Shown: positions 27,205-38,877, counted from the first letter of the stretch. The stretch is 64,000 bases of DNA from Vulcanisaeta distributa JCM 11217 (GCF_001316005.1 NZ_BBBJ01000001.1:124001-188000); one strand, 5' to 3'. The notes: generated by a model from the sequence alone, not told the origin. Program-made: numbers and translations.

Positions 27205-30200
27205 GTGTCCGTTATTGATTCACGCTTCACCCTGGAGACGCAATTCGATGTGAAAAGAATTGAGGAGGTTGTTAGGCAGTATTGGCGTGAGGCGAACATT
27301 GAGGGTAAGTGGCATGAAGGACCTGAAAACGCCAATAAGTGGTATACGTTCCTCGAGGGACCACCAACGACTAATGGCTTCCCACATGTTGGCCATATTA
27401 GGGGGGGTAGGACGTACAAGGACGTTGTCCTTAGGTACCATAGGCTGCTTGGTTATAGGGTTTGGGCTCAGGGTGGTTGGATGAGCAGGGATTGCCGGTG
27501 GAGATTGAGGTAGAGAAGAAGCTTGGGCTCAGGACTAAGAAGGATATTGAGAAGGTTGGCTATGATAAATTCAGCTTGAGTGCGATTCATTGGTTGATTA
27601 CTACCTTGAGAAGTGGAGGGAGGTTGGGACGAGGAGGCTTGGTCTATGGTTGGACCTTGATAAGGCCTATGAGACTAGAAAGCCATACTACATAGAGCAC
27701 GTCTGGGCCTTCCTAAAGAATGCCTGGGAGAAGGGATTGCTATTCGAGGACTATAGAGTGTTACCATTCTGCCAAGGTGCGAGACAGCCTTAGTGATGCT
27801 GAGGTTGACCAGGGCTATGAGGATAGGGAGGATCCGTCAATATACGTTAAATTCCCCGTTGAGGGTGCAAGCAACACTTACCTAGTTATTTGGACCACAA
27901 CCCCCTGGACGCTAATTGATAATGAGGCTGTGGCCGTTAATCCCAACTTTAACTACGCATTGGTTAAGGTCAGTATTAATAACACTACGGAGTACCTATG
28001 GCTCGCTGAGCCCCCCCTTATACCTAAGTTAATGGAGAAGTTCGGTGTTAAGGATTATGAAATTGTTAGGGTTGTTAAGGGTTCAGAATTGGCTGGGACC
28101 AGGTATAGGCATATTTACATGGAGAAGGTGCCAATACATGCCAGTCACATTGATAGGCTCATTACGTGGTTCTTGCGGACTTCGTAACGCTTGAGGAGGG
28201 TACTGGGCTTGTTCACATAGCCCCCCCTGCCCACGGTCCTGAGGACTTTGAGGTTGCCAAGAAGTATGGTTTGCCTATTACTAATTCCGTGGAGATTAAC
28301 GGAATATTTAATGAGAATGGCGGTGAATTCCGCGGTAAGTATTGGCTCGATGTTTCCCAGGAAGTAATTAAAGATCTGAAGGAGAGGGGCTTACTTCTTC
28401 ATTACGAGACTATAGTACATGCATACCCACACTGTTGGAGGTGCGGTACACCGTTGATTTATAGGTCTGATAGGCAGTGGTTCATTAGGGTATCCGCATA
28501 TAGGGATAAGCTGGTTGAGGAACTTAAGAAGGTGAAGATATACCCAGACTTCCTTAGGGATAGGTTTGATAACTGGGTTGCGAATGCCAGGGATTGGACG
28601 ATATCGAGGAGTAGGGTCTGGGGTACGCCACTGCCTGTCTGGCGTTGTAAGGATGACCCAAGCAAGATTCTAGTAATAGGTTCTCTAGATGAGTTGAGGA
28701 AGTACGCCAAGTTCATACCTAATGTACCAAGTGAGATGCTTGTTCATAGGCCTTGGATTGACATGGTGAAAATAGAGACTGAAGACTGTAAGGAATGGGT
28801 TAGGGAACCATTCGTTGTGGATGTTTGGATGGATAGCGGTGTGGCCTGGATAGCCAGTATTGATGGTCTTAGGAATAAGGAGTTGTTTGATAAGTTATAT
28901 CCGTATGACTGGGTTACGGAGGCGATAGACCAAACGAGGGGGGGTTGGTTCTACTCATTACTCGTTACCTCTGTCCTATGGATGGGTAGGGCGCCCTATA
29001 AGTCCATACTAATTAGTGGCCACGTTGTTGATAAGTACGGACAGAAGATGAGTAAGTCCAAGGGCAACGTGGTTTGGGCTGAGGACTTATTCAATAAGTG
29101 GGGGTGCTGACCCAACGAGACTCTACCTACTTACTAAGTCCGCTCCCTGGGATACCATGTCCGTTGATCCTGACGAGATTGCCGAGACCAGGAGTGTACT
29201 TTCAATACTTTGGAATGTGGTTAAGTTCGCGGACACGTACATGACCCTCGACAGGTTTGACCCAGCGGTGCATAGGCTTGAGGGATTAATTGATAAGGGG
29301 GGGTTGATTGAGGATAGGTGGCTACTCAGTAGGTTCAATAGTAGGTTGCGTAGGTTCATTGATTATATGAACAACATGGAGCTTCACATGGCCGCAAGGG
29401 AGTGGGTTAGCCTCATCGTCGATGACTTGAGCCATGGCTATATCAGGCTGATTAGGCGCAGGGTCTGGACTGAGGAGAGTAGGGAGGATAAGTACGCAGC
29501 CTATGCAGTGCTTTATTACGTGATTAAGGGTGCATTGATAATGGGCTCAGCCTGGTACCCCCACATAACTGAGTACCTGTGGAATGCCTTCATTAGAAAG
29601 TTTGAGAGGAATGAGTCGGAGAGCGTCCACCTCACGCTACTGCCTCAGGTAAATGAGAAGTACATAGATGAGAAATTAGAGGGTACCTTTGAGCTATTGT
29701 TTGCCATGTTCTCAGACATCGCGGAGATGAGGAATAGGATAAAGGTTAAGCTTAGGTGGCCATTGGCAAGGGCTGTTATTAAGGTTGAAAATGCCAGTAA
29801 CCTGGAAATGCTTGGTCAGGTGAGGCACTTGCTCGAGTACCTCGCCAATGTTAAGGATGTGGAATTCGTGAGCAAGATTGAGCAGTGCAATGAGGAGGAG
29901 TATGCTAGGGCTCAGGGAAGGGGGGGTTACGAGATATGCCTTAGTAAGGTCATGGATAAGAAACTGTACTATGAGGCATTGGCTAGGGAGATTGTTAGGC
30001 GCATACAGACCATGAGGGCTAAGGCCAACCTTAAGGTTGATGAGAGGATAAGGGTTTACGTGAGTACGGGAAGTGATGACCTAGTATCAGCCATTAAGGA
30101 GTTTATGGGTTACATAACGAATGAGGTTAGGGCGATGGATATAGTGATTGGTAATATTCCAGCAAGCGCATTTGCCATGGATTGGGATATTGAGGATATG

Positions 30201-30236
30201 AAGATTAGGATAGGTATAGAACGCGTGGCTCAGTAA
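27205..30236 (+). CDS. ileS: Isoleucyl-tRNA synthetase (multiple frameshifts as written)
   Basis: Charges tRNA-Ile. About 1010 residues reassembled: FPHVGHIRG (HIGH region), [16 protein letters not shown] of the editing domain, [12 protein letters not shown], and [10 protein letters not shown] (KMSKS). Breaks fixed by single bases: GGG for GG near 27481, GG for G near 27572, two C additions near 27774-27787, GG for G near 28164, and four G instead of five at 29100-29104. Seven-base runs at 27401, 28011, 28221, 28938, 29297 and 29920 are in frame but add Gly or Pro, for example RGGRT for RGRT and IAPPAHG for IAPAHG. GTG 27205 fits TTTTTAAAT at -26. Confidence 0.92.
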
Positions 30237-30802
30237 TCCGTTATAACACCCATACGAATCAAATGCTTAAGTGCCCTCCTAACGATTCTCCTGATTACTA
30301 CCCTACCCTTAAAGGAATTGAATAATTTAACCGCCACCTTACGAATACTACCCTCATTAACTAACTCCTGCAATACCCTCCTTTCCTCATCACTCATAGG
30401 TACATTATACCTAAGCGCAAGCCTGGCAATATCAACTGGGCTAAGGCCAACGGAACCATCATCTCTACGCCCAATCACTCTAGTGACCTCAAGCGTGAGT
30501 ATCGTGACCCAATCATCATTAGACACATCACCATAGATATCCCTTAACTCCTCAATCAATGTCTCCCGGCTGGTGAAGCCATCAGCAATGGCATCCTCAT
30601 CTGTCAACTCAGAAATCCTTTTGTAAAGAACATTCACTATGCGCGCCTTAGCAACGACCATACCGCCACTATGAATAAAGACCTCCCTGTACTTCGGCCT
30701 AATTATGCCGAGCCTAATCGTTGTGAACCTACCGTTACCCAGCTTGTCCAGGTACTTCGACTTAAGCATTAAATGCCTACCCAGGTAAACAATCCTACGC
30801 AT
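30230..30802 (-). CDS. ASCH-domain protein with C-terminal helical extension
   Basis: 190 residues. The N-terminal ~110 residues match the PUA-like ASCH fold: HLMLKSKYLDKLGNGRFTTI, VVAKARIVNVLYKRISELTD and DWVTILTLEVTRV, a presumed RNA-binding module. The rest is helical with basic patches (FNSFKGRVVIRRIVRRALKH) and may form a winged helix. Converges on ileS with a 7-nt overlap. Possibly a translation or RNA-modification factor; not established. Confidence 0.7.
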   Translation of the reverse strand: MRRIVYLGRHLMLKSKYLDKLGNGRFTTIRLGIIRPKYREVFIHSGGMVVAKARIVNVLYKRISELTDEDAIADGFTSRETLIEELRDIYGDVSNDDWVTILTLEVTRVIGRRDDGSVGLSPVDIARLALRYNVPMSDEERRVLQELVNEGSIRKVAVKLFNSFKGRVVIRRIVRRALKHLIRMGVITDY

Positions 30803-30859
30803 CTTACGGTTAATGAGGGAGAGAGCACTTTTAAAAGCGTTTATTCGCGATATATACGT

Positions 30860-31186
30860 ATGAACCTTGGGAGCATTGTTAAGTACGCAAACGCAGCCTA
30901 TGCAGGTTTAATGATAGGACTAGCCGCCTACTTCGTAGTATTAATTAAGCATGGATACACGTTTGTGCCGTCAGGTTCAGTAAGTGTTTATCAACTATTC
31001 ACATCAGGTGCGCTTGGGCCGTTGATGCTCGGTGTTATTCCCTGGGTCATTATGGTCATGATTATCGCGACAGTATTCATTGTCCTAATCAATATGGTTT
31101 ACGAAAATAGTCTAAAGCCTAGGAGAGCGGAGAGGGAGATTGCGAAGAGGAGGGAGGAAAGGAGGAAGGGTAAGAGTAGGAAATAG
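30860..31186 (+). CDS. Membrane protein, two to three transmembrane segments, unknown
   Basis: 108 residues: hydrophobic segments YAGLMIGLAAYFVVLIKHG and VIPWVIMVMIIATVFIVLIN, then a strongly basic tail (KRREERRKGKSRK) likely cytoplasmic. ATG 30860 is placed by ACTTTTAAAAGCG (30827-30838), typical leaderless spacing; the longer form from 30773 would overlap the ASCH gene and is not preferred. Function unknown. Confidence 0.6.
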   Translation: MNLGSIVKYANAAYAGLMIGLAAYFVVLIKHGYTFVPSGSVSVYQLFTSGALGPLMLGVIPWVIMVMIIATVFIVLINMVYENSLKPRRAEREIAKRREERRKGKSRK

Positions 31187-31219
31187 AAATTTAAGGAATC
31201 ACTTATTGAGACGAATCCC

Positions 31220-31498
31220 TCACTCAAGCTCCTTCTCTGTTAGCCTACGTTTTACGGCTCTATCAAAGACTATCCAATTCCTATACCACTCCTCATTGAC
31301 CTTCTTAAGCTCGGTTAATATGGCCTTGGTTAGGTCCTTAGCCGTGACCTTATCAACATCCATGAACTGGCACTCGATCTTTCTGGCGATCCTCCTCGCT
31401 ACATCGATTGGTGCGCCCGTCTTAAGTATGCTGACTATAACCTTCTCAATTATAAAATCCTCCTCGGAGCCATCCCTCTTAACTACCTTATTTACCAT
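31220..31498 (-). CDS. Stand-alone ATP-cone domain protein
   Basis: 92 residues matching the ATP-cone fold: KVVKRDGSEEDFIIEKVIVS, then ILKTGAPIDVARRIARKIE. ATP-cones sense ATP/dATP in ribonucleotide reductases and NrdR. Here no reductase or zinc ribbon is attached, so it may be a separate regulatory subunit; partner not visible in the window. Confidence 0.75.
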   Translation of the reverse strand: MVNKVVKRDGSEEDFIIEKVIVSILKTGAPIDVARRIARKIECQFMDVDKVTAKDLTKAILTELKKVNEEWYRNWIVFDRAVKRRLTEKELE

Positions 31499-31564
31499 AG
31501 TGATTTATTAATAAATCCTTACCTAAAAATACCTTTCCCAAATAATAAACGTTTGTCTCAGCTA

Positions 31565-32889
31565 TTACTTTTTAAGTATATTTTGTGAGGATAATAACGA
31601 TTCAATCCTACCAATATAAAGCGTCTTCTCGATCTCCTCATAATTATCATTAACCCTAATCATGCCAAGCCTTATGTGGTCAATTAAATCTTCATTATTG
31701 AATGACTTGGGTATTGATATTACGGCCTTGCCCGTGTTATAGTAAATCTTACGTAGCACGCCCAATGATAATAGGTAATTATCCCTATCCTCCAGGGCCA
31801 CGAGCAACCCCCTCTCCCAATTCATCGGCAATATCGCTATGTTCACATCACCTAAGCTCTTAACCTGGAACTCCTTAACATTACCTATGGCAACGGCAAC
31901 CCCCCCTCCCCCCCACTGCTCAATGTAATGCAATGGTATGTTAAGACTTCTTTGAATGAGCCTCGTAATGTAATTATCATACCTCAACCCATTAAATAGC
32001 GGTAAATTCACGATAGGCTTCTCCCTCAAGTTCACACTTAATTCCCTGGAAGGCATTAAATACTTACTATAACCCATCTCTCTCCGTATCTTCCTATCAT
32101 CCCTATCCCTAACCCTGGCATTAGGTGGTGATGGCAATACAATGGTATTCCTGGAAAGGCTTGCTAATTCTTTGAGTAACTCATTTACCTCATCACTACG
32201 TCTAATAACGATGATGTGATTTGCATTGGCACGTTTTATCATTTCAAGTTTAAACTTCACGGCGCGGGCTCAGAGACCCAGCCATCAGTATTAATTACTA
32301 CCGTATCGACACTATAATTAAGTTTAAGCTCATTAATTAATTTCGAAATAGAATTCAATACATAATCCCATACATACTCTATACTTGTTGTCTTTACGAA
32401 TATGGACCTCAAGTTCCTCAACTGCGTTAGATGTGTTATGAAGTTCGTAGCTATGGACGCCGATATTGTAGTTGGCGGTCCAATATCATTTTGTCCTGGA
32501 TCACCATCAATAACCCCCCCAACCTTAAGTCCCTCCTTCACGCCCTTATTAACGAGCATTGCGGTTACTGTCGTTTTTCCAACGTCCATGGCGCCAAGCA
32601 CCACTATGATTGAGTTCCTCAACTGTATGGTGGATAACTCCCTATCCCACGCATCAATCACCTCATTAGTACCGTCAATCTTTTCCATCTTTCCCTCAGG
32701 ACCAAGCACAATATCTATCTTGCTCTCACTGAGTGACTTCACGATTATTCTTCTACCTCTCATTACCGTGAACGAACTACCAGGTCCATACTCAGCACCC
32801 AATACGTAGAGCTTGCCGTCGATTATTCTAACGCTTGCTGGGCCGTCAATACTCAAAAATTCATTGGGTCCCACTGATTGTATTTCCAC
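31565..32889 (-). CDS. Clp1-like polynucleotide 5'-hydroxyl kinase (frameshift as written)
   Basis: About 441 residues. N-terminal beta domain, then P-loop GAMDVGKTTV and the family motif VGGVIDGDPGQNDIGPP (normally with one Gly), then TDGWVSEPGA. Archaeal Clp1/Grc3-type kinases phosphorylate the 5'-OH of RNA. The break near 32260 is repaired by CCCGGCGCC for CCCGCGCC. Two adjacent seven-base runs (31900-31906, 31908-31914) encode QWGGGGVA. The C-terminal half is less conserved. Confidence 0.8.
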
Positions 32890-32959
32890 AGTATAATTAT
32901 TAATTACGTAATTATTTAAGCTTGATTACTCAATAAGGGGGGGTATAAAGTATTATTCC

Positions 32960-33280
32960 TTAATATAGTGCTAGATCCCTGAAATCATAGGGTATTGGCT
33001 TACCCTTCTTCTTAAGTTCATCATACCTACTCGCCAGGAATGCCTCGAGTATTGGGCAACCCTCATACCTACCCTCCCTTGGGCACTTATGATCCTCCGT
33101 ATTAAACAGTATAAAGCAGTCGCCAGACCTTGTGTCGTAGTATGGGCATTTCTTGTAGTAATCCTTCATTGACCTAATTATCCTAACGATCCACCTCTGC
33201 TTTGGATCCTTTATCTCTCGCTTTAATTCGTATTCATTTAAATCTTCCTCATCCGAGTAGCCATACCTCACTAAAATCAC
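32960..33280 (-). CDS. Small cysteine-containing protein, unknown function
   Basis: 106 charged residues with four cysteines in two pairs, CPYYDTRSGDC and CPREGRYEGC, suggesting a zinc or iron-sulfur site. The C-terminus (KKKGKPIPYDFRDLALY) is basic. Upstream is a run of seven G (32937-32943) in non-coding sequence on its 3' side. I do not recognise the family, though Thermoproteales carry similar Cys-rich small proteins. Confidence 0.55.
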   Translation of the reverse strand: MILVRYGYSDEEDLNEYELKREIKDPKQRWIVRIIRSMKDYYKKCPYYDTRSGDCFILFNTEDHKCPREGRYEGCPILEAFLASRYDELKKKGKPIPYDFRDLALY

Positions 33281-33404
33281 CTTTTCGAAACGACTAAGGC
33301 GTTATTGAGTAAGGATATTAATACCTTTCTCCTCATGCATAGGCAAATTAGTTAAAACGATGTAGCACTAAAAATTTAAAGCTCAAGAGCTGCGTTTGTA
33401 CTGA

Positions 33405-34410
33405 ATGGCAACAGGTAAGGAATTAATGGCATTACTGCCGAGATTATCAGACCTGGTTAAGAGGGAGGAGATTCAGGTTAATAAATTGGTTGCGGATGCC
33501 ATAAGGACTAAGGGCGTTAAGAAGATACTTACGGAGTTGGAGAGGGAGCTTAAGGGCTTAGATGATATAGCTATGGACGTACTAAGCAGCTTGGCTGTGG
33601 GTAGGCACGTGCTTATAATGGGACCCGTAGGCATAGGAAAAACAACACTCGCGGAGACGCTGGCTGAGGTGCTCCATATTTCTGAGCCTCCATACATTGA
33701 GGTTGCATGTCATAGCCACATGACGGCTACGGAATTAACAGGAGACATCGACATAGCCGTGGCACTTCAGGCAGGGCTTGATCACCCACTGGCCTATATA
33801 CTGGTCCCCCCCTCGTGATGGCTCATGGTGGCATACTAATACTTGATGAGGTAAATAGGTTGAATCCATACAGCCAAGCGGCATTACTCCAGGTTCTGCA
33901 GGAACATTACGTATTCATTAGGGGGGGATTTAAGATAAGGAGTGACTTCCTGGTGATAGCCACGTCAAACCCAGCCGAGTACTCAGGCGTTTATGAACTC
34001 AGTGAGGCGTTGGCGGATAGGATGAAGGTTGTGGAGATTCCATACCCGGACAAGGACCTCCTCAAGTCAATACTATCCTGGAAGAGTAGCCTATACATGG
34101 AGCACCTAGCCTTAAGGCTCCTGATGCGTTGACGGAGGTTACGGCAACATTCATGACGTTGGTTGCTCAAGATAGTAATATTGAGGTTGGACCGAGCATT
34201 AGGTCCGCGATTTACGCAATAACCACGGCAATGTCTAGAGCATGGCTTGAGGGTAGGGAGGTTTCATTAAATGACCTGAAGAGGGAGATCATCAGTAACA
34301 TGGTTAATGTTGTGCGTGGTAATTTCGCAAATGAGACTGAGAAGAAGGATTACCTTGCACGTAAGTTTGATGAGGCAGTGATGATGTATAGGAGATATTC
34401 AAGGAGATAG
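33405..34410 (+). CDS. MoxR-family AAA+ ATPase (frameshifts as written)
   Basis: About 335 residues. Walker A GPVGIGKTTL, Walker B GGILILDEVNR, sensor 1 VIATSNPAEY and Arg finger region ADRMKVVEIPYP. MoxR ATPases act as chaperones and usually pair with von Willebrand A proteins, as here. Breaks: near 33803 (ATACTGGT should be ATACCTGGT, giving PGPLVMAHGG) and near 34116 (TTAAGGCT should be TTAAAGGCT). Seven-base runs at 33806-33812 and 33921-33927 each add a residue in frame. ATG 33405 fits AAATTTAAAGC at about -28. Confidence 0.85.
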
Positions 34411-34494
34411 CCATTAATATGAACAGGCATAAGTAATTAGATGGGTAAGTTATTTAATATGGCGTATATTATCCATAGTGGGGGGGGTTAGGGC

Positions 34495-36034
34495 TTGAGC
34501 GCGAATGTTGATCCAGCGCAAATAATCACGAGAGTTCTTAGCAAGGTTTATGAGTATTTACAGGAGGATTCAAGGGTCATTAGACCTGGTTCGGTGAGGA
34601 GTTTTGAGGCTGCGGCTAATGACATAATGATGAGAATATTGATTGAGGGTGGTGTTGATTATGATAAATTTAAGGAGACCGTGATTAGGGTCGGTATCGA
34701 GAACCTATACCTATCAGTAGAGACTTCGAACCCAGATGATAAAAAGAGAGTGCTTGAGGAGGCATTTGAGAGGGCGTTTGAGGATGTTGAGAGGATGCAG
34801 GAGGAGACTGAGGAGGCTTCAACACAGCAGGTTGCTGGGTTCAACGTTAATAATGGCGGTGAGATTACTGAGGGCGAGAACATGGAGAGGAGTGATTATG
34901 AGAGGGGGGGTACGGGCAATATCAGCGGCGGTTTTGGTGCCGAATATAGTGCTGAGGAGAATCAAGAACTCTCAATGAGTAGGTCGCTAATTGCCAACGT
35001 CGATGAGCATAGCAAGGATGCAAAACTTGACTCAATAATATCAACGATATATGAAATACTGTATGGTGGCGTTGGTACTGTTAACTTCCTAAACCTAGCT
35101 CAATTAATAAATATGTTCATTGACCCATACGCAAACATTGTGGAGAAGGCTAAGGTCCTCAGGAAGATGGAGCCTTACCTCAGGAATTATGGCTTGTTAC
35201 CCACGGACTTTAGAAGGAGTAGGGATGGGGGGAGAGGATGTTTGAGGCTTTGAGGAATGTGGTTAGGAATGCGATGAGTGGTATGGGGGGGCAGGTAAAG
35301 ATTGTTAGGTTCACGGACATAGATAAGTACCCAACATACGTAGTCAGCGTTAGGGAGTACAAAATCGGCGATAATTACTTCGACGTTGACCTGCAGAAGA
35401 CGGCTATGAACCTGAGTAGGAAGTCCATGATGCATAAACTATTCACTAACAAGGACATTGTGGTTAAGGAGTACGCGAATGTTAAGACCATAGATATTGT
35501 GCTTTGTTTAGACGTATCAGGGAGCATGAGGGAGCTTAGTAATGGAATGCCCAAGATAGAGATTGCCAAGGATGCTGTGCTCAATACATTCAGTTCCTAT
35601 CAAAAACCAACGATAGGCTTGCCATGGTGCTCTTCAACTTCAGGGCAGACGTGCTTTGGGGGGGATTGCACCAGGTTAGGAGGTATTGGCAGCAAATGAA
35701 TTACATGCTTAAGTACGTGTATGCAGGTGGCGGTACAAACCTGGCGAATGCCCTCGAGAGGTCTAGGGAGGTATTGACCAGGTCTAGGAGTAATTCCAAG
35801 CATGTTATTTGCGTAACTGATGGTAGGACGGTCAATTCAAGCATGTGCATTAAGGAGGCGGTTAGGCTTAGGAGGGGGGGTGGTACAACCATATCCACGA
35901 TAGCCATTGGCGAGAATAGCGATGACGAATTGTTAATGAGGCTTTCGAAGATTGGCGGTGGTCTCTTCATAAAGATTAGTAGCATTCATGACCTGGGCAA
36001 GGCTTTGATAATGGATAAGCTACATAGCATGTGA
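34495..36034 (+). CDS. von Willebrand factor A domain protein, MoxR partner (frameshifts as written)
   Basis: About 513 residues. An N-terminal helical domain with an acidic, Gln/Asn/Gly-rich linker precedes a C-terminal VWA domain with the MIDAS motif LCLDVSGSM, then GGGTNLANAL and VTDG. CoxE/YeaD-type companions of MoxR have this layout. Breaks: six G at 35227-35232 should be four, and five A near 35604 should be six (giving YQKTNDRLAMVLF). Starts at TTG 34495, just after an eight-G run (34480-34487). Confidence 0.8.
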
Positions 36035-36101
36035 TCCTACTCTATAATACGCTGAGCATTAGCTTGATTTCTTTATATACCTACATGTGATTGTTAATTC
36101 G

Positions 36102-37218
36102 GTGACTTCAGTGCTTAGGTGCTTCAGTGATTTTGTAAGCTTTATTGTGAAGTATCCATTCAGTAGGGAGGGCCTCACCAGATTCAGGGAAATAACGAGC
36201 GAGAGGGGGGGGTTATACATCAACGACCTTGCAAACTCAGCAATAGGTAAACAACTGCTTCAACGAGCTTACGAAATACTCAGCGAAGCCATTATAAGGA
36301 ATTCAATAACCGATGACCCCGACTTCGGTGAAGATGAGCTACTGGCTCATTACATAGCCATAATCCTTGCGGCACACCTTGATAGGGCCCTTTGGAGGAG
36401 GTTCGCAGATGTTGAGAGTAAGAGGTTCTCAAGTAGGTTAGCACTTGAGGATCCGGACTGCGTGATATACCTCGCTAAGGAATTTGGTATTAATGCCGCG
36501 AGATTAAGGGACCTCGACATATATGACGAGAACCTAGCATTGGCATTCGACGTAGGCGTCAGGGTTTGGGATTACCTGAGGTTCATGCCTAGGAACGATC
36601 CCTACTGGAAGCTCGTTAATAGGTACTTGCTTAAGGGTTGGGTATTAATGACGTATAAGGACCTTGTTAGGCTGGTGGAGGAGGCGGTTGAGAAAAGGTC
36701 CTTGAGCTAATAAGTAAGGCATCCGAAAATTTAGATGAGACGAAGCATTAATCGACGCATTAGGCGGTATGAAGGAGCTTATGGAGTACAGGACCGGGTC
36801 TGCGGCAAAGGTTAGGGTCCAAATAACGGGGTTAACACCACCATGCATGGATGCAATAATTAACGAGATCAAGTCTGGGGGTAACCCGAGTCACCAGGCG
36901 AGGTTTGCCGTGGCTGCCTACATGCTCAGGAGGTGCCATGACCTCGAGGGTAAGCCCGTGGAGGATTGCGTTGAGGATGTGGTTAACCTGTTTAGGACTG
37001 TGGCTGATTTCGATGAGAAGAAGACTAGGTATCAAGTGGAGCACATAGCCGGCCTTAGGGGGGGTGGGCATAAATTCTACATGCCCCCCCCATCCTGCCA
37101 GGAAATGAATAGCCTTGGTCTATGTCCAACAAACCTAGGGTGCGGTGTTAAAAATCCACTGCAGTATACGGCTAAGGCAATTAGGAAGTATCAATCAATG
37201 CAGAAGGCACAGAGTTAG
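36102..37218 (+). CDS. priL: DNA primase large subunit PriL (frameshifts as written)
   Basis: Iron-sulfur subunit of archaeal/eukaryal primase, partner of PriS. About 372 residues ending with the cluster region: LTPPCMD, FDEKKTRYQVEHIAG, PSCQEMNSLGLC and LGCGVKNPLQY. Breaks near 36700 (AGGTCC should be AGGGTCC) and near 36748 (AAGCATTA should be AAGGCATTA). Eight-base runs at 36205-36212 and 37084-37091 are in frame and probably add Gly and Pro. GTG 36102 is favoured over 36087 because CTTTATATAC lies at -24 to -31. Confidence 0.87.
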
Positions 37219-37649
37219 GCGTACATCGTTGTCCCCTCACCCTGCCTCTGCTGTTGTTGTGGCGGAGGCGCAATCGGCATTGCGGGTGGAATACCCAACT
37301 CCTTAAGTAGTAGGTTTACTTCGAAGAATACGTATTGACCAATCATCATCTGAATTATTTGTGGGGACTTACCTGAATTCACGGACTTAGCTATATCCTC
37401 AACCTGCCTTGGATCACCCTGGATAATCAATGCACCCCCCCTAATCGATATATTAACTATTGATGGATTCGAACTAGCTGCCAGCGAAAATGGTATCTCA
37501 ACGACATCACCCCCCCTAACCACGGCATTAGGACCAATGATGAGGTTAACATTAAACGCGACCTGTGCTTGAGGCGGTATTAATTGGAGGCGTTCAGCGT
37601 GTAGGTAGTCAAACCTTATACCCACGGCCTTAAACGATACTCCAGACAT
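37215..37649 (-). CDS. Beta-rich protein with Pro/Gln-rich tail, possibly SecB-like
   Basis: 144 residues. Alternating strands (AQVAFNVNLIIGPNAVV, GGDVVEIPFSLAASSNPSIV, IRGGALIIQGD) are followed by helices and a Pro/Gln-rich tail. Strand order and the end LLLKELGIPPAMPI recall SecB-like chaperones, but the match is weak. Two seven-base runs (37435-37441, 37510-37516) each encode RGG. It converges on priL with a 4-nt overlap. Confidence 0.45.
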   Translation of the reverse strand: MSGVSFKAVGIRFDYLHAERLQLIPPQAQVAFNVNLIIGPNAVVRGGDVVEIPFSLAASSNPSIVNISIRGGALIIQGDPRQVEDIAKSVNSGKSPQIIQMMIGQYVFFEVNLLLKELGIPPAMPIAPPPQQQQRQGEGTTMYA

Positions 37650-37694
37650 ACTTGGCAAAACACTTAAATTTAAATGGTAATTTAAAGTCTACGC

Positions 37695-38299
37695 ATGGGA
37701 AGTAATCAATACAGGGAAGTGGTGGATTTAATAAGGAAGGCATTGGTAAAGGTTGGCTCCGAATTACGTAAGAGGGATATTGATTTCATCCTCATTGGCA
37801 GTGCGGTGCTACCCCCCCTGCTTTATGGAATTGATTGGAATGTGCACGACATAGATATCTTTGTAATAAATAAATCAACGATAACAGAGCCGAGACATTT
37901 GAGGAAATCGCCAGGGAGAATGATTGGGACGTGGGCATGGACATGAACGGCATGATGTACTACGAAATACTTGTTGATGCCCAGGTTATTAGGGTTGACC
38001 TCATGGAAAACATCCTCGACATTTACATACCCGAGGAAATGATAAAAAATGCGGTTAAGGTGAAAGTAGATGGACTTGAAATAAGGAGCATAAGGCTTGA
38101 GGACCTACTGGTCCTAAAGGCCAGGGAGGCTAGTGAGGAGGGTGATGAATTCCTATCAAGGATTGCCGAAATACTCGCGGATCCAGAAAGTAAGGTAAGC
38201 ATTGACAAAGAGTATCTGAAAAGAGCCATTAATTACTATGCAGATGATAAGGACTCAATAGAAAGGAGGCTCGAGAAATCCGGAATATACCTTGAATGA
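37695..38299 (+). CDS. Nucleotidyltransferase-fold protein (frameshift as written)
   Basis: About 201 residues. FILIGSAVLPPLLYGID...HDIDIFV gives the GS...DxD pattern of the minimal nucleotidyltransferase fold (DUF6036-like), and the later RLEDLLVLKAREASEEGDEF fits that family. The frame breaks near 37890, where EEIAREN continues in another frame. The seven-C run (37812-37818) makes LPPL. Divergent from the gene at 37215. Could be an antitoxin-type NTase, but no toxin partner is adjacent. Confidence 0.6.
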
Positions 38300-38301
38300 G
38301 C

Positions 38302-38877
38302 TTACTTCATGTGCTCAACGGCATAGACGTAAATACCGTCAAGAACGCCGGGACCACCCTCACGTCCATGTGGGCTAATCCTCTCGTCACCTCTCAAGGT
38401 CGTGGCCAATTCAATGTTTGCTGCGAATTGACTAACGATCTCCTTATCAATACCCTCAACAACAATGTCATCCTTAGTTGTTGAAACCTTAACGCCCTTG
38501 GGTATATTGAGGATTATCTTCGACCTTCTACCCATGAAATTCTCAATGACTAATTGATTACCCTGAACCTTAGCATTCATTGGGAAGTGGGAAAACACTA
38601 TCTTAAGCTTGTACCTCCATCCCCCCCTCGTAACTCCGAGAATCATATTCCTAATGTGCCCAGCCACAGTACCAACAACAGCCTTCTCACTCCTACCCAC
38701 GAAGTAGGATTCAACGATTATGGAACCGTCAGAAGACCTTATAATGACGGGTATGTTACCGAAGTCCCTCTCCAAAGTACCCAATGGCCCCTTAACAATG
38801 ACCCTACTACCATTAACATCAACCTTAACACCCTCCGGAACCTCCACCTCCTCAAACACGTACGGCTGTCTGGCCAT
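38302..38877 (-). CDS. rpl6: Ribosomal protein L6 (uL6)
   Basis: 191 residues starting MARQPYVFEEVEVPEGVKV, with the two-domain L6 pattern: VKGPLGTLERDFG, AGHIRNMILGVTRGGWRYKL, IENFMGRRSKIILNIPKGV, and the C-terminal YAVEHMK. The frame is open far upstream but ATG 38877 is the family start, with CGCTTTAATAGG about 26-35 nt before it. The seven-base run (38621-38627) adds a Gly to the usual GVTRGxRYKL. Confidence 0.92.
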   Translation of the reverse strand: MARQPYVFEEVEVPEGVKVDVNGSRVIVKGPLGTLERDFGNIPVIIRSSDGSIIVESYFVGRSEKAVVGTVAGHIRNMILGVTRGGWRYKLKIVFSHFPMNAKVQGNQLVIENFMGRRSKIILNIPKGVKVSTTKDDIVVEGIDKEIVSQFAANIELATTLRGDERISPHGREGGPGVLDGIYVYAVEHMK

